From Collimonas pratensis (GTDB lineage: Bacteria; Pseudomonadota; Gammaproteobacteria; Burkholderiales; Burkholderiaceae_D): a stretch of 64,000 bases of DNA. This document shows positions 8,838-17,994 of the stretch, piece after piece. The notes under the pieces were generated by a model that was given only the letters and a program-made list of their open reading frames with translations, was not told where the DNA came from and made no database searches. Where the stretch lies: positions 2,232,001 to 2,296,000 of the forward strand of contig NZ_CP013234.1 in NCBI RefSeq assembly GCF_001584185.1, read 5' to 3'. Numbering within the stretch: the stretch's first letter is position 1; the number at the start of each line of letters is the position of its first letter. Position numbers and translations under genes: made by a program.

Positions 8838-9572
8838 ATGGATTGGATCTCGCTAGCAGCGCAGCTGTTCCCGCATGGCCATACCATCGTCGAACAAGAT
8901 AATTTCCTGACCGGCACGGCGCAAGTTGACGGCGCCACGGTGAGCGTGATCGGCAGCTGCGGCCATGCGCCTATCGGCGTCGAAATCGCGCTGCTGCAGG
9001 CACAGGCGGTACTGGCCGCGGTGCGCAATTTTCCGCAGCGGCCTATCGTCATCCTGGTCGATACACAGGGTCAGCGCCTGCGTCACCGCGATGAAATGCT
9101 GGGGATCAACAGCTATATGGCGCACCTGGGGAAATGCATGGCCCTGGCGCGCAGCCAAGGGCATAAGATCGTCGCTCTGGTGTACGACCAGGCCTTGTCA
9201 GGCGGTTTCATCACCAGCGGCATGATGGCCGACGCCTGTTTTGCCCTGCCGCAGGCGACCATCCGCGTGATGGGTCTACCGGCCATGGCGCGCATCACCA
9301 AGGTGCCGCTGGAACGGTTGACTGAACTGGCAAAGAGCAATCCGGTGTTTGCCCCGGGGCCGGTGAACTATCTGCAAATGGGCGGCATCGATGCTATCTG
9401 GGATGGCGATCTTGCCCTGCAACTGGCCGAGGCCTTGCGCGACGCCAGCCCGCAAGACCAGCGCAGCGCCGCCGGCCTGCAGCGCGGCGGCCGCAGCCAG
9501 GCCTTTCCGGTAGCGCAGGCGGTATTGGATCATGTGAATTTGCATGCGAACTTACGTGATAACGCGCCATAG
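8838..9572 (+). CDS. mdcE: Malonate decarboxylase gamma subunit
   Basis: A 244-residue partner of MdcD in the malonyl-S-ACP decarboxylase. It has the carboxyltransferase-like core with VDTQGQRLRHRDEMLGI (about 74-90), ALVYDQALSGGFITSGMMAD (about 113-132) and VMGLPAMARITKVPLE. It begins immediately after the mdcD stop. The C-terminal end overlaps the proposed mdcG start by 29 bp in another frame, a larger overlap than elsewhere in the operon. Confidence 0.95.
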   Translation: MDWISLAAQLFPHGHTIVEQDNFLTGTAQVDGATVSVIGSCGHAPIGVEIALLQAQAVLAAVRNFPQRPIVILVDTQGQRLRHRDEMLGINSYMAHLGKCMALARSQGHKIVALVYDQALSGGFITSGMMADACFALPQATIRVMGLPAMARITKVPLERLTELAKSNPVFAPGPVNYLQMGGIDAIWDGDLALQLAEALRDASPQDQRSAAGLQRGGRSQAFPVAQAVLDHVNLHANLRDNAP

Positions 9573-10221
9573 CCTGGCTTGGCTCAGCGCCGAAGGCTGG
9601 CAGCGTGCCGCGCTGGCGGCAACTGCGGACAACCAGGCGACGTTGGCGCGCTGGCAACAGGAAGACTGGCCGTTGGTGCTGCGGCGGCGCGAAGCCGATA
9701 CGCCGCCAGACGAGTTGTGCCTGGGACTGGCGCTGCCGCCTGACGGCAATGGCGACAAAGTGAGAATTCCTTTGCAGGTCCAGCTGGCGGATGTGCAGCG
9801 GGTTGCGGAACCGCTCACCTTGCGCCAGGCGTTGGCGCACATGCCATCCGGCTGGAGCGGCCCGCTGCGGGCCTTTGCCGGCGACTGCCTGCATAGCGGC
9901 ATCGCACTCAAGTTGTACGGCTCCTGGGCCTGGCAAATCCTGACCAAGCAGAGCTATGTCACCGCCAATTCAGATATCGACTTGTTGTTCACCCCTCGCA
10001 ATGCGCCGGAATTTGCGCGCGGCATGGCATTGCTGGCGCAGCACGCGGCGCGCTTGCCGCTGGATGGCGAAGTGATCTTTCCGGATGGCCGGGCGGTGGC
10101 CTGGAAGGAGTGCTGGCAGGCCATGCAAGCCGATAGCCAGCCGCGGGTGCTGGTCAAGACCGAAAGCGGCGTCGGCTTGACGGCGCTGGCCAGCCTGGTG
10201 GCCAGCCTGGAGCCGGCATGA
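9544..10221 (+). CDS. mdcG: Malonate decarboxylase holo-ACP synthase (phosphoribosyl-dephospho-CoA transferase)
   Basis: A 225-residue nucleotidyltransferase that attaches the prosthetic group made by MdcB to the MdcC serine. The core motif is GSWAWQ...SDIDLLF (about residues 124-149), with the paired aspartates of the nucleotidyltransferase fold. The start is uncertain: the ATG at 9544 lies inside mdcE, and an in-frame GTG at 9556 gives a protein starting nearer to the family's HSLAWL-type beginning. Its stop overlaps the mdcB start by 4 bp. Confidence 0.9.
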   Translation: MRTYVITRHSLAWLSAEGWQRAALAATADNQATLARWQQEDWPLVLRRREADTPPDELCLGLALPPDGNGDKVRIPLQVQLADVQRVAEPLTLRQALAHMPSGWSGPLRAFAGDCLHSGIALKLYGSWAWQILTKQSYVTANSDIDLLFTPRNAPEFARGMALLAQHAARLPLDGEVIFPDGRAVAWKECWQAMQADSQPRVLVKTESGVGLTALASLVASLEPA

Positions 10222-11162
10222 CGGCCGTCGCTGCTGCGCAGCAGCCGCAGGCATCGCCGCTGCTGCGCCGGCAAAACCCAGCGCAGCAAGGCCAGGGCCT
10301 GGGCAAGCGCCAGCAGCGCGCCTTTTGCTTGCAAGTGGCGCGGCTGGCATTGCGCAGCCTGTATCGAGAATTGCAGCTGTATCCCAAGCCTGGCCTGGTG
10401 TCCCTGGTGGACAACGGCAGTCACAGCGACATGGACGCCGCCACGTTCATGCGCAGCCTGTTTTCGCTGCGCCATTTCTTCCGCGAGGTCACCCAGGCCG
10501 GCATGGCCGGCAAGGAGTTTGCCGTATTGCGGCAGCTCGGCATCGCTGCCGAACAGCGCATGTTGCGCGCAACCGCGGGGGTGAACACGCACCGCGGGGC
10601 GATTTTCTGTCTGGGTATGCTGTGCGCCGCGGCCGGTTATTGCCATGGCCGCGGCATGTCCTTGGCGCCGGCGACGCTGCGTGCCACGCTGCTGATCCAG
10701 TGGGGCGATGCCTTGACCCGGCATATGCAGGAGCGGGCGCCGGACGGCAACGCAGCCGGACTCTCGCATGGCCGCCTGGCAGCACAGAAATATGCGGTCA
10801 GCGGCGCCAGCGAAGAGGCGGCCCTGGGATTTCCCTCCCTGTTCGAGATAGCGTTGCCGCGTTTCCTGCTGACCCTGAGCGCCGCTCGCGGCTACGATGC
10901 CGCCGCGATTGACGCTTTGTTTGCCCTGATGGCCAATCTTAACGACACCAATCTCTACCATCGAGGCGGCCCGGCAGCCGCCGCCAAGGTCAAAACGCTG
11001 GCTCGCGGCTTTCTGGAAATGGGCGGCAGTGCGATAAATGACTGGCGCGAGCAAGCAATTAGTTGCCACAAAGTATTTATTCGGGATAAGCTGTCGCCCG
11101 GTGGCGCTGCCGATTTGTTGGCAGCCACTTATTTACTGCATGGACTAAGCTACCTGCGCTAA
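10218..11162 (+). CDS. mdcB: Triphosphoribosyl-dephospho-CoA synthase
   Basis: A 314-residue CitG/MdcB-family enzyme that condenses ATP with 3'-dephospho-CoA to make the precursor of the MdcC prosthetic group. Family stretches are YPKPGLVSLVDNGSHSDMD (about 55-73), GVNTHRGAIFCLGMLCAAAG (about 121-140) and NLNDTNLYHRGG (about 239-250). It overlaps mdcG by 4 bp. The first 35 residues (Ala/Gln-rich) are less conserved, so a later start cannot be excluded. A 53-bp gap separates it from the binding-protein gene. Confidence 0.93.
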   Translation: MTAVAAAQQPQASPLLRRQNPAQQGQGLGKRQQRAFCLQVARLALRSLYRELQLYPKPGLVSLVDNGSHSDMDAATFMRSLFSLRHFFREVTQAGMAGKEFAVLRQLGIAAEQRMLRATAGVNTHRGAIFCLGMLCAAAGYCHGRGMSLAPATLRATLLIQWGDALTRHMQERAPDGNAAGLSHGRLAAQKYAVSGASEEAALGFPSLFEIALPRFLLTLSAARGYDAAAIDALFALMANLNDTNLYHRGGPAAAAKVKTLARGFLEMGGSAINDWREQAISCHKVFIRDKLSPGGAADLLAATYLLHGLSYLR

Positions 11163-11215
11163 GCGGCTGACCTCCCCATGCAGATACCGCGTCGACGAAT
11201 ATCTCTGGAGAACAA

Positions 11216-12370
11216 ATGAAAGTGCATCAGAAGTTGTCTTTGGCTGTCAGCATCAGCGCATTGAGCCTGTTTGGCTTGCTTGCGGCTGGTAGCGCTAACG
11301 CTGAACCTGGCATTACCAGCAACACTATCGTGATCGGCCAGTCGGCCGGATTCACCGGCACCGCGGCGGAAGAGGTCAAGCAAGCGACTGCCGGCGCCCA
11401 GTTGTATTTCGATATCGTCAACAAGCAAGGCGGCGTGTTCGGCCGCAAGATCGTGCTGGAATCGCTGGACGATGGCTTTGAACCCAAGCGCACGGTCGAG
11501 AATACCCGCAAGCTGCTCAATGAAAAGAACGCCTTCGCGCTGTTCCTGTACCGCGGCACGCCGACCACCGAATCTATCCTGGGCGCCATCAACGACGCCA
11601 AGGTCCCCCTGATTGCCCCAGTCAGCGGCGCAACGTCCCTGCATGAGCCCATGCAGCACTATCTGTTCAATGTGCGTTCCAAGTACCGCGACGAAGTCGG
11701 CACTGCGATTGAGCAGCTGTCGGGCATGGGCTTGCAGCGCTATGCGGTGCTGGTGTCCAACGATTCCTTTGGCAACGATGCGCTGGAAGGCTTGAAGCAG
11801 GCGATCAAGAAGTACAAGCTGCCGGAGCCGGTGGTCGCCAACTACGAGCGCAATACGGTGGCGGTCGAAGGCGCGGTCAAGAAGATTTTTGATGCCAAGC
11901 CGCAGGCTGTGCTGATGATCTGCACAGCCAAGCCGTGCGCCGCCTTCATCAAGCAGTATCGCGAAGCCGGCGGCCAGCAGCAGCTGATCACCTTGTCCAA
12001 CGTCAGCTCGCAGGTATTCCTGCAAAGCCTGGGTAAGGACGCGCGCGGCCTCGGCATGACTCAGGTATTCCCGAATCCGCGCAGCTCCAGCACGCAGATT
12101 TCCAAGGAATTCATGACTGCGCTGAAGAGCCGCAGCGAGCTGTCGGATTCCTATCCGACGCTGGAAGGCTATATTTCTGCCAAAATCCTGGTGGAAGGCT
12201 TGCGCCGCGCCGGCAACAAGCCGACCCGTGAAAGCCTGGTCAGTGGCCTGGAAGGCATGGGTGGCTACGATATTGGCGGCATGTCCCTCAAATATGGTCC
12301 AAACAGCCGTGATGGCTTGAATTTCATTGAACTGACCGTGATCGGCAAGGATGGCTACGTACTGCGCTAA
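11216..12370 (+). CDS. ABC-type (LivK-like) substrate-binding protein inside the mdc operon
   Basis: A 384-residue periplasmic binding protein of the branched-chain amino acid/amide class (Peripla_BP_6). A signal peptide ends at about residue 28 (SANA-EP). The mature part has the two-lobed type I layout, with VIGQSAGFTGTAAEEVK (about 36-52) and NKQGGVFGRKIVLESLDDGFEPKR. It sits between mdcB and mdcH, in the same direction with gaps of 53 and 33 bp, yet no permease or ATPase gene accompanies it. It may deliver ligand to permeases encoded elsewhere or act as a sensor. A role with malonate or a related acid is inferred from position only. Confidence 0.88.
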   Translation: MKVHQKLSLAVSISALSLFGLLAAGSANAEPGITSNTIVIGQSAGFTGTAAEEVKQATAGAQLYFDIVNKQGGVFGRKIVLESLDDGFEPKRTVENTRKLLNEKNAFALFLYRGTPTTESILGAINDAKVPLIAPVSGATSLHEPMQHYLFNVRSKYRDEVGTAIEQLSGMGLQRYAVLVSNDSFGNDALEGLKQAIKKYKLPEPVVANYERNTVAVEGAVKKIFDAKPQAVLMICTAKPCAAFIKQYREAGGQQQLITLSNVSSQVFLQSLGKDARGLGMTQVFPNPRSSSTQISKEFMTALKSRSELSDSYPTLEGYISAKILVEGLRRAGNKPTRESLVSGLEGMGGYDIGGMSLKYGPNSRDGLNFIELTVIGKDGYVLR

Positions 12371-12403
12371 ACAGCAATTGCAAGACGCCGCGGCGGGTCA
12401 GCC

Positions 12404-13336
12404 ATGACGCCGCGGCTGGCGCTGCTATGCTCGGGGCAGGGCGGCCAGCATGCGGCGATGTTTGAGCTGGTGCGGCGCGATGCGGCCAGCGCGCAGCTGC
12501 TTGATCAATGGTTAGCGCCGGTGCTGCCCGGCCTGTCGCTGCAAGCAGTGTTGTCCGACCAGGATCTGCTGTTTTCCAATCGCCTGGCGCAGCCACTGAT
12601 CGTGGCGGCCACGGCCGCCGTCTGGTCGGCGTTGCAGGCGCAATTTCCGACTCCGGAACTGGTGGCCGGTTACAGCATTGGCGAACTGGCGGCCTGGCAT
12701 GTCGGCGGCGCCTTGTCGGCACCGCAGGCGATCGCTCTGGCGCAGGCACGGGCACAGCTGATGGACGCCTGCTTGCAGCCGCAGGCGCCGCAAGTCTTGT
12801 TCGCCGTCAGCGGCATCGCTTTGCGGCCGCTGGCAAGCCTGCTGGCCTCGCAGCGGCTGCATGTGGCGATCCAAACCGATGCCGATAGCTGTATCGCCGG
12901 TGGCCTGCAACAGGATTTGCTGAGCGCGACCGCGGAAATCGAAAGACTAGGCGGAAAAATCACCTTGCTGCCGGTAACGGTGGCTTCGCACACACCCTTG
13001 ATGGCCGACGCAGTCGCGCCATTTGCCGATCAGCTGCGGCAGCAACTGACGCAAGACCCGGCCCTGCCGCTATTGTCCGGACTTAACGCTCAACTACTGA
13101 CAAAAAAAGAACAGGCGATAGAGACGCTGTCGCAACAGCTGACGCACACCATCCATTGGAGCGCCTGCATGGATGCCTGTGCCGAGCGCGGCGTCACGGC
13201 GGCGCTGGAACTGGGGCCGGGCGCGGCGTTGTCGCGCATGCTGGCGGCGCGTCATCCGCACATCGCCTGCCGTTCGGTGAGCGACTTCCGTTCGCTGCAA
13301 GGTGTAATCAGCTGGCTGCAACGGCTGGACGGTTAA
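12404..13336 (+). CDS. mdcH: Malonyl-CoA:ACP transacylase of malonate decarboxylase
   Basis: A 310-residue FabD-fold acyltransferase. It charges MdcC with malonyl from malonyl-CoA so the decarboxylase cycle can begin. The CSGQGGQ start (residues 9-15), the nucleophile motif GYSIGE with Ser91, and VASHTPLM with the catalytic His196 are all present. It is the last gene of the operon, and its stop is only 5 bp from the convergent LysR stop, with no visible terminator between. Confidence 0.93.
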   Translation: MTPRLALLCSGQGGQHAAMFELVRRDAASAQLLDQWLAPVLPGLSLQAVLSDQDLLFSNRLAQPLIVAATAAVWSALQAQFPTPELVAGYSIGELAAWHVGGALSAPQAIALAQARAQLMDACLQPQAPQVLFAVSGIALRPLASLLASQRLHVAIQTDADSCIAGGLQQDLLSATAEIERLGGKITLLPVTVASHTPLMADAVAPFADQLRQQLTQDPALPLLSGLNAQLLTKKEQAIETLSQQLTHTIHWSACMDACAERGVTAALELGPGAALSRMLAARHPHIACRSVSDFRSLQGVISWLQRLDG

Positions 13337-13341
13337 GCCAT

Positions 13342-14247
13342 TCAGGCTTGCTCCGCATGCGGCATCAGCCGCAGGAAGGCAGAGATAAAGGCTGCCACCA
13401 TGGGCGCGGCATCGCGCCGGTAAATCACGGCGACGTTCGACTGCGCATCCTGCGCCGGCAGCTGCAGAAAACGGATGCCCGCGGGCGCGATTTCCTGCAT
13501 GCTTTCCGGCACGATCGCAATCCCCAGATTGGCTTCAATCAGATTCAGCAGCGAGGCCTTGCGCGAGGTGGCGCGCGACGCCTTCGGGAAAAAATCATGC
13601 CGCATGCACAGCGCCGCCACCAGATAGCTGAGGCCGCCGCGATCCTTGTGCGGGACTGAGACAAAAAGTTCATCGCGCAGTTCGGCGATGCCGATCGCAC
13701 CTCTGTCCGCAAAGCGATGATCCTTGGACAGCGCCACCACCAGCTTTTCAGAAAACACTTTCTTGACCTGGATATTCGGCAGCTGGCGCAATATCGGCAG
13801 GCGCACCATGCCGAAATCGGCGCGGCCTTCGTCGATGTCCAGCGCCTGGTGCTCGGACGGCGCGCGAGAAAAATCCAGCGATACGCCGGGAAACTGCGTC
13901 AGCAGCCTGCTGAAGATATCACCCATGGCGGCGGACAGCGTCACCGAGCTGGAATGCAGCACGCGGATCCGCCCTTGCTCGCCCTTGCCTACCTGATGCG
14001 CCTGGACGATAGCGTTTTCGATGTCTTCCAGAATTCGTTTACTTCTTTCGTAAAACAGCTGTCCCGCCTCGGTCAGTTCGATATGACGCGAATCGCGCTG
14101 CAGCAGACTGACCTGCATGTCGGTTTCCAGCTCCTTCATCTGCCGGCTCAACGCCGATTGCGCGATGAACAGATGTTCGGCGGCGCGCGTGTAGCTACCG
14201 GCGTCGACAATTTCAACGAAATATTTGAGCTGTCTGAGTGAAATCAT
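13342..14247 (-). CDS. mdcR: LysR-family regulator, probably MdcR
   Basis: A 301-residue LysR regulator. The start at 14247 (MISLRQLKYF) gives the normal family length; extending upstream adds residues foreign to the family. The N-terminal winged helix-turn-helix covers about residues 1-60 (AGSYTRAAEHLFIAQSALSR), and the effector domain about 90-295. It is convergent with mdcH. Many mdc clusters carry a LysR regulator called MdcR, and the symbol rests on that context. With the GntR gene at the other end, the operon appears to have two regulators. Confidence 0.8.
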   Translation of the reverse strand: MISLRQLKYFVEIVDAGSYTRAAEHLFIAQSALSRQMKELETDMQVSLLQRDSRHIELTEAGQLFYERSKRILEDIENAIVQAHQVGKGEQGRIRVLHSSSVTLSAAMGDIFSRLLTQFPGVSLDFSRAPSEHQALDIDEGRADFGMVRLPILRQLPNIQVKKVFSEKLVVALSKDHRFADRGAIGIAELRDELFVSVPHKDRGGLSYLVAALCMRHDFFPKASRATSRKASLLNLIEANLGIAIVPESMQEIAPAGIRFLQLPAQDAQSNVAVIYRRDAAPMVAAFISAFLRLMPHAEQA

Positions 14248-14440
14248 TGTTATGCCGTTTCGAGATAGATGCGCGCCATATTCTGTATTGGCGCTGGCCA
14301 GGCTTGTAACGCTACAGTGAAGGCATGCGCTGCAGCTGCAGTCTGCCAGGCAATGCCGCAAAGCTGTTTTACCTTGGCTTTTCGAGACGGTCAACATAAA
14401 AATCGATGGCACCCACGCCATGACGATCAGGGGGAATCTC

Positions 14441-14629
14441 ATGCTTGAATTTTTACTTTTTGTGATCGGCGCTTGCGGCGTTGCGATCAGTATTTTCGCC
14501 AATATCGCCATTGGGCAGTGCGGCGATACGGCTGATGCGGAGCGTGCGCCCGAAGCAGATAAGCCGAAGCAGCGCCTGCTGTTTGGCAAGCCAGGCAGGA
14601 ACGACGCTGAGGTGGTCGCAGACAGTTGA
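14441..14629 (+). CDS. Small single-span membrane protein, unknown
   Basis: A 62-residue protein with one hydrophobic helix (residues 2-24) and a charged tail rich in Ala, Glu and Lys. The ATG at 14441 is chosen because AGGGGGA lies 6 to 8 bases upstream; an earlier in-frame ATG at 14420 has no such site. It lies alone, divergent from the LysR gene. No family is recognised. Confidence 0.5.
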   Translation: MLEFLLFVIGACGVAISIFANIAIGQCGDTADAERAPEADKPKQRLLFGKPGRNDAEVVADS

Positions 14630-15010
14630 TGTCTTCTGCACGCCGGTATTGCATATCGCATGCCGGCGTGTCGCCGCAGCTGTTAATATTTGCGCATAGG
14701 GTATCAGTACATACAGGTCTGTATACGATCGCGCAGCGCCAAGAAAATTTTCATGACCTTGCCGCTCGCGACCTTGAATCCTACGCGTTCTTTGCATATA
14801 TTGATGTACGACAACAAATTATCACCCGTTTCACCACTTCCTTTCAGTCCGTAAAACACACTTGCACATGCATGACTGACTCAGGCCGAGCCCGCTGGCT
14901 TTTCCTGTGCGACGTCACCATTTCCGAGACAAGCGCTAGCCGCTTACCTCGGTTGAGATTGTTATTGTCCGCTGCCGGCAGCGTCGATGAATATCACTTG
15001 CGAGGACTAC
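14630..15010. other. Intergenic stretch before the S10 peptidase
   Basis: About 380 bp with no supported gene; frames crossing it lack a family signature and a ribosome binding site. The second half is moderately AT-rich and presumably contains the promoter of the peptidase gene. GAGG at 15002-15005 is the likely ribosome binding site for the start at 15011. Confidence 0.5.
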
Positions 15011-16570
15011 ATGTCGATTAAACGAAAACTGTTGTTTGGCCTGGCCGTTTCCCTACAGCTGTGTGCGCTAGCGTTTGCAGCCCATCAGGCCTTGGCGCAG
15101 GAGGCCCCCGATGCAGTGATGGCGCGGCCGCCGGCCGACCAGCCTTATAACGACAAGACGCTGTACGGCTTCGGCGCCGGCGATGCACTTGCTGCCGCGC
15201 AGGTGACGGAAAACGCCGCGATCACCCACGACAGCATTTCGATCAACGGCAAGACCATCCGCTATACGGCGACCGCTGGCCACCTGACCGCCGCCGATCC
15301 GAAAACCGGCAAGCCGGAAGCATCGATTTTCTATGTTGCCTATACCGCCGACAAGCAAAACGCCGGCAAGCGGCCGGTCACCTTTTTCTATAATGGCGGC
15401 CCGGGTTCTTCCTCGGTATGGCTGCACCTCGGCTCTTTCAGCCCCAAGCGCATCGTCACCGGCGACCCGGCCACTACGCAGCCGCTGCCGTTTCCCTTTG
15501 TCGACAACAAGCAAAGCCTGATTGACACCACCGACATGGTATTCATCGATGCGGTCGGCACCGGTTTTTCCGAAGCTATCAGCCCCAACACCAACCAGAC
15601 TTTCTGGGGCGTGGACAGCGATGCTGCGGTGTTCCGCGATTTCATCACGCGCTACCTGAACGTCAACCACCGTTTGGAATCTCCCAAGTACCTGTACGGC
15701 GAATCGTATGGCACGCCGCGCACCGATGTCCTCGCCAACTTGCTGGAAATGGGCGGCACCAAGCTGACCGGCGTGGTGCTGCAATCGGCGATCCTGAACT
15801 ACAATTCGAACGCCGACTTCAACGGCGGCTCGTATGGGCCATACTTCCCTGGCTACGCAGCAGTCGGCGCCTATTTCAACCTGGTGACGCCGCCGCCCGC
15901 CAACCTCACCACGTTCGCCAAGCAGATGCGCACTTTCGTGGCCGGCATCTACGAACCGGCGGTGGATGCCTTCCTGGCGTCGAACACGCAGCCATCGCCC
16001 AATCTGCTGAACCAGCTGTTCTTCAACAGTGGTTATCCGGTAGCGCTCTGGAAGACCGATTTCAACCTGGATGAAACCACCTTCAGGTACAACCTGATTC
16101 CCGGTTCGCTGCTGGGGCGCTATGACGGCCGGGTAGTGGCGGTGATCGGCAGTCCTCTGGCGGCCGATGGCGATCCCTCCAGCACCTTGATCACGCAGCC
16201 GTTCACCGACCGCATGAACGACTATCTGCCGCGCGGTTTGAAATACACCGCGGTCTCGACCTACAATATAGAAAACGGCGACACCATCCAGGACTGGGTC
16301 TGGACTCACGATGGCTTGTACCTGCCCGATACGATTCCCGACCTGGCGGCCGCCATCTACCAGAATCCCAAGCTCAAGGTATTATCGGAGAACGGCTATC
16401 ACGACCTCGCCACGCCTTTCTACAACACCGAGCTGGACCTGGGGCGCCTCGGCCCGATTTCTGGCCTGCAGATTACGCATTATCGCGGCGGCCATATGAT
16501 TTATCTGTTCGATCCGTCGCGCCTGCTGATGAAAGGCGACCTGGTACGGTACTACGACAGCCGCTCATGA
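15011..16570 (+). CDS. Secreted serine carboxypeptidase (peptidase S10)
   Basis: A 519-residue S10-family protein. The signal peptide (about 1-29, ending QALAQ) indicates export. Family motifs are plain: FYNGGPGSSSVWLHLGSFSP (oxyanion region, about 119-138), YLYGESYG with the nucleophile Ser232, then GYHDLATPF with the Asp and YRGGHMIY with the His near the C-terminus. S10 enzymes remove C-terminal amino acids, usually at acid pH; in bacteria the family is scattered and often found in soil acidophiles and fungus-associated strains. The start at 15011 has GAGG upstream; 14987 would add eight polar residues. An EF-hand protein gene follows after 60 bp. Confidence 0.92.
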   Translation: MSIKRKLLFGLAVSLQLCALAFAAHQALAQEAPDAVMARPPADQPYNDKTLYGFGAGDALAAAQVTENAAITHDSISINGKTIRYTATAGHLTAADPKTGKPEASIFYVAYTADKQNAGKRPVTFFYNGGPGSSSVWLHLGSFSPKRIVTGDPATTQPLPFPFVDNKQSLIDTTDMVFIDAVGTGFSEAISPNTNQTFWGVDSDAAVFRDFITRYLNVNHRLESPKYLYGESYGTPRTDVLANLLEMGGTKLTGVVLQSAILNYNSNADFNGGSYGPYFPGYAAVGAYFNLVTPPPANLTTFAKQMRTFVAGIYEPAVDAFLASNTQPSPNLLNQLFFNSGYPVALWKTDFNLDETTFRYNLIPGSLLGRYDGRVVAVIGSPLAADGDPSSTLITQPFTDRMNDYLPRGLKYTAVSTYNIENGDTIQDWVWTHDGLYLPDTIPDLAAAIYQNPKLKVLSENGYHDLATPFYNTELDLGRLGPISGLQITHYRGGHMIYLFDPSRLLMKGDLVRYYDSRS

Positions 16571-16630
16571 TGCACATGGATATTTTTCCCATTCTGCAGG
16601 CTGTTCAACCAGATACCTATTGGAGCTGAC

Positions 16631-17029
16631 ATGAAATCATTACTGACATTCCTGGCCATCGCGGCCGCCATCCTGCCGCCTGCGGTACAGGCGCAAAGCG
16701 TCGTCAATGCCGCCACCACGCCCACACGGCAAGGGATGGCACAGCTGGGCGACCCGTATGTGCCGGCGCACGTCAAGGCCGCTGCCCGGGTAGCGGCCAC
16801 ACCGGCAGCGGCCGGCGCCTCGCTGCAAGAACGGGCCTTGCAGAAACTGCAAGCGAAGTTTAGCGAAGCCGATAGCAATAACAGCGGTTCCGTCACCAAA
16901 GCGCAGGCACAGCAGGCGGGCTTCGGTTTTGTGGCGAACAACTTCGAACAGATCGATGTCAATCACGCGGGCAGGGTTACCTTCGATAACGTCAAGGCCT
17001 ATATGCGCGCCAACGGGGCGAACTTCTAG
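16631..17029 (+). CDS. Secreted EF-hand calcium-binding protein
   Basis: A 132-residue exported protein. The signal peptide (about 1-22) ends in VQAQ. The C-terminal half holds two EF-hand loops: DSNNSGSVTKAQ (about 81-92) and DVNHAGRVTFDN (about 108-119), with Asp/Asn/Ser ligands at positions 1, 3 and 5 and the central glycine. The second loop has Ala at position 5 and Asp at position 12, so its calcium affinity may be weak. It follows the S10 peptidase by 60 bp and may share its transcript. A hairpin at 17066-17098 lies just downstream. The function beyond calcium binding is unknown. Confidence 0.8.
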   Translation: MKSLLTFLAIAAAILPPAVQAQSVVNAATTPTRQGMAQLGDPYVPAHVKAAARVAATPAAAGASLQERALQKLQAKFSEADSNNSGSVTKAQAQQAGFGFVANNFEQIDVNHAGRVTFDNVKAYMRANGANF

Positions 17030-17065
17030 GTCTTGCCGGCTCACTGCGGCGGCAGGGTCACACCG

Positions 17066-17098
17066 ACGGCACGGATGGCAAATTGTCATCCATGCCGT
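17066..17098 (+). terminator. Hairpin after the EF-hand gene
   Basis: Twelve-base arms ACGGCACGGATG (17066-17077) and CATCCATGCCGT (17087-17098) pair with one mismatch around a 9-base loop. No long T-run follows, so termination would be weak; it may only stabilise the mRNA end. Confidence 0.4.
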
Positions 17099-17196
17099 TT
17101 GTCCATGTTAAATTACCCCTACGTCACTAGATCGACAGGGGGAATGCCAATGGCGCGATTGCTGTTTGACTTGCCTGCCAAAAAGGCGGGCCTTTG

Positions 17197-17964
17197 ATGG
17201 ATATTGCCGATACCTTTTACGATGACATGGCCTCAGCCTATCATCTGATTTTCGCCGACTGGAATGTGACAATAGAGCAACAGGGGAAAATTTTGTCGGC
17301 GCTGCTACCGCCCCCTGCGCTGGCCGGCAAGGTGCTGGACTGCGCTTGCGGCATCGGCACCCAGGCGCTGGGGCTGGCGGGCCGCGGCTACCAGGTGGAG
17401 GGCAGCGATCTTTCCACGGCGGAGGTCGAGCGCGCCAGGCAGGAAGCCGGCCAGCGCGGGCTGGATATTCCGTTTCGCAGCGACGACATGCGTCTGCTGC
17501 ATACCTCGGCCGCCGGCGAATACGGCGTGGTGCTGGCTTTCGATAACGCCTTGCCGCATCTCGACAGCGATGAAGACATCGCCATGGCGCTGGCAGCCAT
17601 GTACCAGAGGCTAAGGCCCGGCGGCAAGCTGATGCTCAGCCTGCGCGACTACGGGCCGTTGATGGAACAGCGGCCGAGCATGATGCCGCCGGCCATGTTC
17701 ATGGACGAAGGCCGGCGCCGCATCGTGCATCAGGTCTGGGACTGGCAGGATGAGCGGCGTTATGTGGTCCATCTTTACATCACATGTCAGCTGCCCGGCC
17801 TGACATGGAGCAGCAGCCACTTCACCGGCCACTATCGGGCGCTGACGCCGCAAGAGCTGGCGTCTCACGCGAGCAAGGCGGGCTTTGAGCAAGTGCAGAT
17901 ACTGCAACCGGCTGCGAGCGGCTATTACCAGCCGATTGTGGCTGCCATCCGTCCCCTCGCTTGA
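17197..17964 (+). CDS. Class I SAM-dependent methyltransferase
   Basis: A 255-residue methyltransferase. Motif I is VLDCACGIGTQALGLA (about 46-61), followed by the acidic end of strand 2 in VEGSDLS (about 68-74), and DNALPHL marks motif IV. The substrate cannot be read from the sequence. The chosen start is the ATG at 17197; a TTG codon immediately before it could also serve. It ends 30 bp before the convergent glucan synthase stop. Confidence 0.85.
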   Translation: MDIADTFYDDMASAYHLIFADWNVTIEQQGKILSALLPPPALAGKVLDCACGIGTQALGLAGRGYQVEGSDLSTAEVERARQEAGQRGLDIPFRSDDMRLLHTSAAGEYGVVLAFDNALPHLDSDEDIAMALAAMYQRLRPGGKLMLSLRDYGPLMEQRPSMMPPAMFMDEGRRRIVHQVWDWQDERRYVVHLYITCQLPGLTWSSSHFTGHYRALTPQELASHASKAGFEQVQILQPAASGYYQPIVAAIRPLA

Positions 17965-17994
17965 ACCGGGCCGCCCGCAGCATCGACGCTATCG

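Noticed and set aside
14248..14661. N-terminal extension of the LysR regulator
   Set aside because: The family start MISLRQLKYF at 14247 is clear, and the extension would run through the small membrane protein gene on the other strand.
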